From positions 4,073,501-4,137,500 of the forward strand of contig NZ_CP073697.1 in the NCBI RefSeq assembly GCF_025264665.1: DNA of 64,000 nt, read 5' to 3'. The translations under genes were made by a program, and so were the position numbers. The stretch is from Edaphobacter flagellatus. GTDB lineage: Bacteria; Acidobacteriota; Terriglobia; Terriglobales; Acidobacteriaceae. The notes beneath the pieces are model-generated. The model saw nothing but the letters and a program-made list of their open reading frames with translations, ran no database searches and was not told where the DNA came from. Each line of letters opens with the position of its first letter. The stretch's first letter is position 1. Shown here piece after piece: positions 42,929 through 49,542 of this stretch.

Positions 42929-44305
42929 ATGGAGATGGAGAAGAAACTGCGTGTATTGATTATTGGTGCGGGCACAGGTGGGCTGTGCCTGGCACATGGA
43001 CTGAAGCGGGCAGGGATTGCTGTCCGCGTCTTCGAGCGTGACCGCACACGCCAGGACGGACTTCACGGATATCGCGTGGGCATCAGCCCTGCAGGAAGTT
43101 ATGCGATGAAGCAGTGTCTGCCGCCGGAGCTGTTTGACCTGTTCGTGGCAACCTGCGCGCGGGCTCCACGGTACTTCAACATGCTGACGGAGCAGTTGAG
43201 CGAGGTGCTGTCCTTTGATGCTCCTGAAGGCGATGATCCGATCGACAGCGAGAAGTCGGTGAGCCGGATGACGCTGCGGCAAGTATTGCTGACGGGGCTT
43301 GAGGATGTGGTTGAGTTCGACAAGAAGTTTGAGCGTTTCGACTACAACACCGATGGAACCGTGACGGCGTTCTTCGAAGACGGCAGCAACGCAACGGGCG
43401 ATGTGCTGGTGGGGGCCGATGGTGCAGGTTCACGCGTGCGGAAACAGCGGTTGCCGAACGCCCGTATGGAAGAGACGGGCATACTCTCAGTTGGTGGGAA
43501 AGTTGCTATGACGGCTGAGGCGAAGGGTCTGCTGTCAGACAAGGTATTCAATGGGATATCACTGGTGATGGCTCCAAGGGGGTATGGAGCCATTCTGCAT
43601 GTGATGGAGTTCAAGTGGGATCGCCACGGCGTAAAGACTGGAGTTGGAGGCAACGATGCCGAGCTCATCTCGCAGTGGCCGGGGATGCTCTACGACAATA
43701 CGCGCGACTACATCATGTGGGGTGTCTGGGGAGCGCGGCAGCGGCTACCGCAGGACCCCACGAAGCTGGCGCAGGTGCAACAGTTGGAAATGGTGAAAGA
43801 GATGGTGAAAGGATGGCACCCGAATATGCGGCGGCTGATCGAGCTGACCGATCCATCGACTGTTTTCTCGATCAATATCCGTACATCGGTGCCGCCGGAG
43901 CCGTGGTCCAGCTCGTGCGTAACCCTGTTAGGCGATGCGGTTCATACGATGACGCCGGGGCGTGGAGTAGGAGCAAATACGGCACTGCGCGATGCCGAGC
44001 TATTGTGCCGCAGATTGATTGAGGTGCGTGATGCTAAAGCGGAGTTGGTGGCTGCGTTACATGCCTATGAGGCGGAGATGCTGGAGTACAGCAGGGATGC
44101 TGTGATCGATTCGCGTAAACAGATGGATGCGAAGGATCCAATCCATAAGCCGGTGCTTGGCAGTGTGCTGCTTGTCGGGATGCGTACGGGGATGAGGCTG
44201 GTGAATGCCGTCCCTGCCTTGAAAAAGAAGATGGCTGAGAAGCAGATGCGCCTGCGCAAGATCAAAGAAGAGAGTGGTCTGCAGAAGCAGGCAAGCATGG
44301 CATGA
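42929..44305 (+). CDS. FAD-dependent monooxygenase
   Basis: 458 residues from ATG 42929 after GGAGAGG. N-terminal FAD-binding motif VLIIGAGTGGLCLAHGL, a middle DG motif in VLVGADGAGSRVRKQRL and the GD motif in LLGDAVHTMTPGRGVGANTALRDA define a class A flavin monooxygenase, the group that includes TetX and aromatic hydroxylases. It probably hydroxylates an aromatic or drug-like substrate using NAD(P)H and oxygen. Placement after PadR and opposite an exporter suggests a small detoxification module; substrate unknown. Confidence 0.88.
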   Translation: MEMEKKLRVLIIGAGTGGLCLAHGLKRAGIAVRVFERDRTRQDGLHGYRVGISPAGSYAMKQCLPPELFDLFVATCARAPRYFNMLTEQLSEVLSFDAPEGDDPIDSEKSVSRMTLRQVLLTGLEDVVEFDKKFERFDYNTDGTVTAFFEDGSNATGDVLVGADGAGSRVRKQRLPNARMEETGILSVGGKVAMTAEAKGLLSDKVFNGISLVMAPRGYGAILHVMEFKWDRHGVKTGVGGNDAELISQWPGMLYDNTRDYIMWGVWGARQRLPQDPTKLAQVQQLEMVKEMVKGWHPNMRRLIELTDPSTVFSINIRTSVPPEPWSSSCVTLLGDAVHTMTPGRGVGANTALRDAELLCRRLIEVRDAKAELVAALHAYEAEMLEYSRDAVIDSRKQMDAKDPIHKPVLGSVLLVGMRTGMRLVNAVPALKKKMAEKQMRLRKIKEESGLQKQASMA

Positions 44306-44313
44306 CGAAGAGA

Positions 44314-44359
44314 GGGCGCTGCTTTGGCAGCGTTCTATAAGTAGCGCCCCCCTCATTTT
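44314..44359 (+). terminator. Terminator after the monooxygenase gene
   Basis: GGGCGCT (44314-44320) and AGCGCCC (44343-44349) enclose a smaller hairpin GCTGC-TTTG-GCAGC; CCCTCATTTTT follows, ending at the last codon of the convergent receptor gene. Confidence 0.75.
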
Positions 44360-47300
44360 TAGAAGAGTAATTTAAGGCCGAACTGAAGCTGTCGCGAGGT
44401 AGTTGAGGTTGCTGTGATGACTCCTGCTGTTGGACTGGCGACAACCGCAGCGGCCTGATTTGCCGGTGTGCCCTGGGTTGGGCCAGACGTAAAGACGACA
44501 GGGTTGGGTGTTGTGAAGTTTGTGTGGTTGAAAACGTTGAAGAATTCGGCGCGGAACTGTGCGCGAACCCGCTCGGAGATCTGCGTCACCTTGAGTAGAG
44601 ACAGGTCGGTGTTAGTGAGCCCAGGTCCGGTGAGCGTATCGCGGCCAAGGTTGCCCACCGTTCCGTAAGCAGGGGCGAGAAATGCTGCGGGATTGAAGTA
44701 CTGCTGCGGTGTGCGCGGATAGAGATTGCCGCGGAAGTTCGGGTTGATATCGGGGCGTACCGGGTTACGCGTATCGCCCGACCCCGTGGGGTTGTAGCCA
44801 AGCTGTGGCGAGAAGGGAAAGCCGGATTGGATGGCGATGATGGTGCTCAGCGTCCAGCCGCTGACGGCACGGTTGGTGAATCCGCTTAGGTTCGACCCGA
44901 TCAGGTGGCCGCTGCCGAAAGGAAGATCGTAGGTTCCATTGATCGATGCCAAGTGGCGAATATCAGTAGCTGCGGGACCATAGTCGATGTCTGGATTCGT
45001 CGGGTAGGAGACGAAGGCGGGGGTGTTTGCACTAACGCTGGTGTTCCATGCCGAGCCGTTGTCGAGATTCTTCGAGAAGGTGTAGTTGCCGCGAATCTGC
45101 AGACCGCGTGTGAAGCTGCGTCGCACATCGACGACGAGGCCGTTATAGTTGCTGTAACCCTTCGAGAACCACGAAGTGGTGTTGGCAACGTTCGGGTTCA
45201 CCTTGACGGTGGTGGGGTAGTAGATTCTCCCATTGACGATGGTCGCCTCGGGTTCGTTAAGGTCGCCTGAGAGGATCTGGTTATAGCCATGCGAGCCGAT
45301 GTAACCGAGTGTCAGCGATGTACTGGGAGCAAGCTGTTGCTCGATATGCAGGCTCCATGAAAGTACGGTTGGCGTGGCGATATCGGTTTGCACATTGGAG
45401 GGGGAAATGAGAGTACCCGGTGAAGGCTTCGTGGAAGAGGTGATATTGAGGCTCGATACTGGTACATTCGCGAGCGAAAGCGTTGTGTTGTAGGGTGCGG
45501 TCTGATCGAGACGGTAGTTCAGGTTGTCGAGCAAGGAATAGTGAATGCCGAAGCCAGCGCGCACACTGGTCTTGCCATCTCCATGTACATCCCATGCGAT
45601 TCCTGCGCGTGGAGCAGGGAGGAATTTGGCGCGATTGTCGGTGAAGGGAGACGAGCCGATGGTTGGATTTGTGTTGATGATGCCGTTGGTGAAGCCATAG
45701 TTGGAGGCACGCCCCTGGGCTTCGTTGAAGCCGTTGGTGGCTTCAATGCGCAGGCCAGCGCGGAGTTCGATGCGCGGAGTCAGGCGGATGGTGTCTTCGA
45801 GGTATCCGGCTCCCATCCACGAGCGCCAGTTCAGACGAGTGGGTGATGGAACGACGGTGAAGGTCTTCACGGTGCCTTGCAGAAATGTTGTGAGCGATGC
45901 AAATGACGCCTGACCGAACTGGTTCTGCGCCAGGTTGTCGTTCGATTGCAACCGCTGCAGCCAGCCGCCTGCTTCGATCTGATGGCGTCCGATGGTCCAG
46001 AAGATGTGATCGTCGAACGTGAATAGATTGCGCGTGGTGGCATTGTTGGAGCCAACGTTTGCGCCGGCTCCAGTGATCTGCGAAGAGCCGTTGGAGGCAG
46101 TCGAACCGGCGATAACGATGGCGCCGACAGGCTTGCCGGCAACCCAGCCATTTACAGTGGCTCCGCCGAGTGGAGAGGACGAGCCGAGGAAGAAGAAGGA
46201 TGCGCGTGAGAAGCCGAAGCGTGCGGTGTTGAGCAGGTGCGGGGAGAAGACGTGCTGCTCCTGCAGGCTGGCGACTTGTTCACGCAGGTCTTCGTTGATG
46301 GAGGCGAGCGGGTTTTGCGTTGGGGTGTCGGCAGTCGAGTCGTCGACGGTGTAAACCCCAAAGAAGAGATCGCTTGGCGTCACGTTGTAATCGAAGCGCG
46401 CCGTGGCGAAGTCTTCGCGGATGCGCTGCATGGGGTTGGAATACGCAAGTCCGATGCCGGTCTGGTTGCCGGTTGCATCGAGCAGGGCAGGGCCGTTTTG
46501 TGTAGGCCAGAGATTGAAAAGTGGAGCGACGCCTGATGCGACTCCGTAGTTTTTGCGCGGGCCCGAGGGGTTGGACGGATCGGGGAGGAAGCCCTGGCGT
46601 GCCTGTGTGTCGGGGACGAAGGTGACATTCGAGAGGCCGAGGTTCTGGCGGTAGCCTTCGTAGTTGGCAAAGAGGAAGAGCTTGTCTTTGCGGATAGGGC
46701 CCCCGAGGGAGCCACCGAAGTTGTTGCGCTGAAAGGCAGGAATGTGTGCCTGATCGAAGTAGTTGCGTGCATCGAGTGCGGAATTGCGCAGGTATTCGTA
46801 AACTGCACCGTGCAGATGGTTTGTCCCCGAAGCCGTCACGATGGAGATCTGTGCGCCCTGACGTTTGCCGTAGCTGGCGGAGTAAGTGTCGGTGACGACG
46901 TTGAACTCGCGCACGGCATCGACGCCGAGCAACTGGCCGCTGGTTCCGCCGGGCGTAACGTTGATCAGTGAAGCACCGGTATACTCCACGCCGTTCAGCA
47001 GGAAGAGATTGTCCTGTGGGCGGCGGCCGGAGATTGCAAACATATTGCCGACGGAAGAGTTCGATGTGCCGATCGAGCCAGAGCGCTGGTTGGTGTAATT
47101 GACGACGCCGGGATTGAGCGTGATCAGCTGATCGTAGCTTCGTCCGTTGAGGGGAAGCTGCTTGATCTGCCGCTCATCGACGAGGCCTGCTGTCTGTTGT
47201 GTCGATAGATTGACGACGGCAGGCGTATCTTCGACACTGACCTGCTGCTGTACGGCATCGACGGTGAGCTGGATATCGATCTGCTTGCTTTGGCCGACAG

Positions 47301-47616
47301 TCAGCGGGATGTCGGTGCGATGCTGAACGGAGAAGCCTTCGTGCTCAACGGTGATGGTGTAGGTGCCGATGGGGATCGAGGGTGCGGAGAAGCGGCCGTC
47401 GGGGCCGGTGGTGAGGCGACGCTCGTTGCCGGTTTCATCGTTGTGGACGGTGACGTTGCTGTCGGAGAGCGCGGCTCCGGTCGGGTCGGTGACAATGCCA
47501 GAGAGTGTGCCTCCGACAACCTGGGCGTGGCTGATGCGTGGTGCGACAGCAGTGAGGACAAACAGTGCGGTCAGTAGAGTCTTTGCAGATGCGAGTCTGC
47601 GAATGGGGGCGTGCAT
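44359..47616 (-). CDS. Oar-like TonB-dependent receptor
   Basis: 1085 residues. Signal peptide ending near ISHAQ, then a carboxypeptidase-regulatory-like beta-sandwich (GTLSGIVTDPTGAALSDSNV, YTITVEHEGF), a plug domain (LPLNGRSYDQLITLNPGVV, DNLFLLNGVEY) and a large outer-membrane barrel ending RQLQFGLKLLF. Such receptors are numerous in acidobacteria and take up large or scarce ligands. GGAGA is 6 bases before the ATG. It lies downstream of the YeiH-family gene in the same direction with a Cys-codon mini-ORF between them, so its ligand may be sulfur-containing; that is inference. Confidence 0.93.
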   Translation of the reverse strand: MHAPIRRLASAKTLLTALFVLTAVAPRISHAQVVGGTLSGIVTDPTGAALSDSNVTVHNDETGNERRLTTGPDGRFSAPSIPIGTYTITVEHEGFSVQHRTDIPLTVGQSKQIDIQLTVDAVQQQVSVEDTPAVVNLSTQQTAGLVDERQIKQLPLNGRSYDQLITLNPGVVNYTNQRSGSIGTSNSSVGNMFAISGRRPQDNLFLLNGVEYTGASLINVTPGGTSGQLLGVDAVREFNVVTDTYSASYGKRQGAQISIVTASGTNHLHGAVYEYLRNSALDARNYFDQAHIPAFQRNNFGGSLGGPIRKDKLFLFANYEGYRQNLGLSNVTFVPDTQARQGFLPDPSNPSGPRKNYGVASGVAPLFNLWPTQNGPALLDATGNQTGIGLAYSNPMQRIREDFATARFDYNVTPSDLFFGVYTVDDSTADTPTQNPLASINEDLREQVASLQEQHVFSPHLLNTARFGFSRASFFFLGSSSPLGGATVNGWVAGKPVGAIVIAGSTASNGSSQITGAGANVGSNNATTRNLFTFDDHIFWTIGRHQIEAGGWLQRLQSNDNLAQNQFGQASFASLTTFLQGTVKTFTVVPSPTRLNWRSWMGAGYLEDTIRLTPRIELRAGLRIEATNGFNEAQGRASNYGFTNGIINTNPTIGSSPFTDNRAKFLPAPRAGIAWDVHGDGKTSVRAGFGIHYSLLDNLNYRLDQTAPYNTTLSLANVPVSSLNITSSTKPSPGTLISPSNVQTDIATPTVLSWSLHIEQQLAPSTSLTLGYIGSHGYNQILSGDLNEPEATIVNGRIYYPTTVKVNPNVANTTSWFSKGYSNYNGLVVDVRRSFTRGLQIRGNYTFSKNLDNGSAWNTSVSANTPAFVSYPTNPDIDYGPAATDIRHLASINGTYDLPFGSGHLIGSNLSGFTNRAVSGWTLSTIIAIQSGFPFSPQLGYNPTGSGDTRNPVRPDINPNFRGNLYPRTPQQYFNPAAFLAPAYGTVGNLGRDTLTGPGLTNTDLSLLKVTQISERVRAQFRAEFFNVFNHTNFTTPNPVVFTSGPTQGTPANQAAAVVASPTAGVITATSTTSRQLQFGLKLLF

Positions 47617-47642
47617 AAACGGTCTCCAGTGAGAAAGGAGCG

Positions 47643-47663
47643 TTCGCCTGCCAATGAGGCGAA
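47643..47663 (-). other. Hairpin just before the receptor gene
   Basis: On the minus strand TTCGCCT and AGGCGAA form a perfect 7-bp stem about 25 bases before the receptor start, between the Cys mini-ORF and the ATG. It is followed only by CGCTCCTTTC, so it may be a weak terminator or a structure near the ribosome-binding site. Confidence 0.4.
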
Positions 47664-47713
47664 TCGCAAGGATGAATGTTGTTAGAGGGGAGAGACGGTG
47701 CGGCTTTCGCGCT

Positions 47714-47740
47714 TTAGAGGCGACAACAACAGATCGGCAT
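47714..47740 (-). CDS. Eight-residue Cys-rich mini-ORF, candidate leader peptide
   Basis: ATG 47740 opens MPICCCRL then TAA, with three consecutive TGT codons. It begins 14 bases after the YeiH-family stop and about 100 bases before the TonB receptor start. Runs of one amino acid's codons in a tiny ORF before a structural gene are the mark of attenuation leader peptides; here the residue would be cysteine. No clear Shine-Dalgarno is present; it might be translated by termination-reinitiation from the preceding gene. Alternative: chance ORF. Confidence 0.45.
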   Translation of the reverse strand: MPICCCRL

Positions 47741-47754
47741 GAAGCTAAACCGGG

Positions 47755-48852
47755 TCATCGAGCGACTCCGTGGTTATAGCTCCAGTAGACGAGGCCGAGT
47801 GTAATGAGGGCGATGACGATTTCACCGAGGATGCCGACGACGAGTGGCCGCCAGCCCTGTCCAGTAAGGTCGCGCAGATTGGTGCGGAGGCCGACTCCTG
47901 CGAATGCGGGAAGGAAGGCCCACTTCGACAGGTTGGCGAGACTGGCGAGTTGTCCGCGGCTGAAGAAACCCAGCGTTGCCAGAATGGCCAACGCGATGAA
48001 GCCGAGAATGAACTTCGGAAACTTGCGCCAGAGGAAGAGGCCCTTATGTTCAACATCAGGTGCGAGTCCTCGCGACGACCAGTAGATGGCGTAGGCCAGC
48101 ACGATAAAGCCGATAAAGCCGGAGCGTGCCGTCTTCGCAAGTACGGTCCAGCGTCCGGCCTCTTCGCCGTAGAGCGAGCCGGTGACGAGTGATTCGGCCG
48201 TGTTGTCGACGGCGAGGCCTGCCCACATACCATAGCCCTGCTGGCTCATATGGAGTGCGTGGCCAATCGCAGGAAAAGTAAAGAGAGCAATAGCGCCGAG
48301 AGTGAGGATGGCGGCGATAGCGGTTGAGGTGTCCTCTTCTTCAGGCTCGATAGCTCCGCGTGCGGCCATGATGGCAGTAACGCCGCAGATGCTGGAGCCG
48401 ATGGCAAGCAGGCTGGTCAGTTTGGGAGGCAGACGAAAGATACGCCCCATCAGGTGCATGAACGAGAGCGAGAGGATGAGTTCGACGGCGACGAGCAGCA
48501 AAGAGAGCCCGCCGATATGAAGGATGTCCTGAAGTAGAAAACGCGTACCGACGAGGACGATGCCGAGCTTGAGCCAAAGTTCATAGGTGGCGACGCCGGG
48601 ACGAAAGATCGACGCGACTCCCAGTGTGTTGCCAATGGCCAATCCCAGCAGGATCGCCCAGAGGACATATTCCAGATGCGGGAAGGGAATGCTGGGATAC
48701 GTCGCGCGAAGATGCGTGAAGGTGTGTTCCAGTAACTTGCCCAGGAGGCCGATTCCGAAGAGCAACACAATGCCCGGCAACACTCGCAAAAAGCGAGCGG
48801 CCAGAGATGACGCAGGTGCTTCGATCGGAGCCGGAATGGTGTGGGCGGACAT
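47755..48852 (-). CDS. YeiH-family transporter (putative sulfate exporter family)
   Basis: 365 residues with about ten membrane helices. Family features include ILLGLAIGNTLGV, KLGIVLVGTRFLLQDIL, AIGSSICGVTAIMAARGAI and AGVGLRTNLRDLTGQGWRPLVVGILGE. Proteins of this family are annotated as putative sulfate exporters; E. coli YeiH is linked to sulfur compounds, but transport has rarely been shown. It starts 8 bases after a 39-residue membrane peptide, and both lie downstream of a poly-Cys leader ORF and terminator, consistent with control by cysteine supply. Confidence 0.93.
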   Translation of the reverse strand: MSAHTIPAPIEAPASSLAARFLRVLPGIVLLFGIGLLGKLLEHTFTHLRATYPSIPFPHLEYVLWAILLGLAIGNTLGVASIFRPGVATYELWLKLGIVLVGTRFLLQDILHIGGLSLLLVAVELILSLSFMHLMGRIFRLPPKLTSLLAIGSSICGVTAIMAARGAIEPEEEDTSTAIAAILTLGAIALFTFPAIGHALHMSQQGYGMWAGLAVDNTAESLVTGSLYGEEAGRWTVLAKTARSGFIGFIVLAYAIYWSSRGLAPDVEHKGLFLWRKFPKFILGFIALAILATLGFFSRGQLASLANLSKWAFLPAFAGVGLRTNLRDLTGQGWRPLVVGILGEIVIALITLGLVYWSYNHGVAR

Positions 48853-48860
48853 GCTCGAGC

Positions 48861-48980
48861 TTAGAAGGAAATGGGCGGAATGATATTGAAGCGGATCAGC
48901 CCGGCAAGGGTGAGAGCGATAACGACGGCGATCAGGTCGATATTGATGCGGCTCTTGATGGTGGTATCTGGAGTTGCCAT
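48861..48980 (-). CDS. 39-residue membrane peptide upstream of the YeiH-family gene
   Basis: A small ORF of 39 codons: a polar N-terminus (MATPDTTIKSRINID), one membrane helix (LIAVVIALTLAGLI) and the tail RFNIIPPISF. GAGGA lies 5 bases before the ATG, a good ribosome-binding site, and the stop is only 8 bases before the transporter start. It is probably co-translated with the transporter and could be an accessory subunit. I do not recognise a family. Confidence 0.75.
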   Translation of the reverse strand: MATPDTTIKSRINIDLIAVVIALTLAGLIRFNIIPPISF

Positions 48981-49029
48981 CCGGTTCCTCAGTTCTGTCG
49001 GTTCAGGTTTTATGGGTATGCGTGGAGGC

Positions 49030-49072
49030 AAAAAATAAAACCCACGCAGGCTTCGAGCGCTGTACGTGGGTT
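49030..49072 (-). terminator. Attenuator terminator T2 before the transporter operon
   Basis: On the minus strand AACCCACG and CGTGGGTT (inner CAG/CTG pairs) form the stem, followed by TTATTTTTT. It lies between the poly-Cys leader ORF and the 39-residue peptide gene, so transcription must pass it to reach the transporter. Confidence 0.9.
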
Positions 49073-49083
49073 CCTGAGATTCT

Positions 49084-49106
49084 CTAAGCGATGTTTTCTA
49101 GCTTAG
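49084..49106 (-). other. Hairpin overlapping the leader-ORF stop
   Basis: CTAAGC and GCTTAG form a 6-bp stem whose arm includes the TAA of the poly-Cys ORF, just before terminator T2. A ribosome finishing the ORF would disrupt it, so it may be the protector or antiterminator element. Confidence 0.45.
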
Positions 49107-49189
49107 GAGAGGGAGAGTCCAACGCAGCAGCAACAGGTGCCCATACAACAGAGGCAACAGGTGCTGGTCGCGATGTTCTTCGATCCCAT
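49103..49189 (-). CDS. Poly-cysteine leader peptide, 28 residues
   Basis: ATG 49189 opens a 28-codon ORF: MGSKNIATST, then CCLCCMGT, then CCCC, then VGLSLS and TAA. Eight of 28 residues are Cys. The -10 element of the promoter ends 11 bases before the ATG, so the mRNA starts within a few bases of it and is near-leaderless. A terminator follows 31 bases after the stop, then the transporter operon. Poly-Cys leaderless ORFs are known cysteine-responsive attenuators in mycobacteria; by analogy this senses charged Cys-tRNA. A Cys-rich peptide product is a less likely alternative, as no modification genes are nearby. Confidence 0.75.
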   Translation of the reverse strand: MGSKNIATSTCCLCCMGTCCCCVGLSLS

Positions 49190-49200
49190 ATCTAATTAGA

Positions 49201-49229
49201 AGAGTAGAGGGTTCCTTAGGATGCGTCAA
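49201..49229 (-). promoter_or_regulatory. Promoter P2 of the poly-Cys leader
   Basis: TTGACG and TACTCT are separated by exactly 17 bases on the minus strand. Transcription should start about 3-6 bases before the leader ATG. Confidence 0.8.
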
Positions 49230-49250
49230 GTTACGAAGTTTTTGCGGGGT

Positions 49251-49362
49251 AAAAAGGAAACCCACGCAGCGCGGTGGGGGCTGTTGCGTGGGTTTTCCAT
49301 TTGTAGCAACGAAGTGGGTGGACTTCGTTATGGCCGACTCAACCCGAAGGGAGTCCTGCCAC
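49251..49362 (-). ncRNA. Structured RNA ending in terminator T1, possible pseudoknot
   Basis: From promoter P1 a ~110-base RNA can be read. Elements in order on the minus strand: GGTGG (49363-49359); a hairpin GACTC-CC-TTCG-GG-TT-GAGTC; an 8-bp hairpin AACGAAGT/ACTTCGTT whose six-base loop CCACCC can pair with the first GGTGG, giving a pseudoknot; and terminator AACCCACGCA/TGCGTGGGTT (49294-49259) followed by TCCTTTTT. This is the layout of a riboswitch or small RNA. It does not match any riboswitch class I can recall in detail. Confidence 0.6.
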
Positions 49363-49368
49363 CTGAAT

Positions 49369-49397
49369 AAGATAGCGGGAAGCTGTTCGGGAGTCAA
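49369..49397 (-). promoter_or_regulatory. Promoter P1 of the structured RNA
   Basis: TTGACT and TATCTT are separated by exactly 17 bases on the minus strand, pointing into the structured RNA and onward to the leader ORF and transporter. Confidence 0.8.
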
Positions 49398-49542
49398 GAG
49401 TTACACAGGCATGAATGCAATACGATTTTCCTGATTTCTCTTAGCTCGTTTGGAGTCGCTTTCTCTTTTTAGATCAGCATTTTGCATGATTTGTAGCAGG
49501 TAGCAGTTTAGAGATTCATTAAGCGAAGCCTGATCTGCCCCG

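Noticed and set aside
49103..49189. The Cys-rich peptide as a modified-peptide (RiPP) precursor
   Set aside because: No modification, protease or export gene of such a pathway is nearby, and the position before a terminator and operon fits a leader ORF better; kept only as an alternative.
49330..49375. Resemblance to a SAM-I riboswitch (CTTAT...GGTGG at the RNA 5' end)
   Set aside because: The downstream conserved SAM-I segments and the four-way junction are absent; only a short stretch looks similar.
49098..49397. 99-codon minus-strand frame over the regulatory region
   Set aside because: It runs through two promoters and a terminator and has no coding character; the short poly-Cys ORF in another frame explains the region better.
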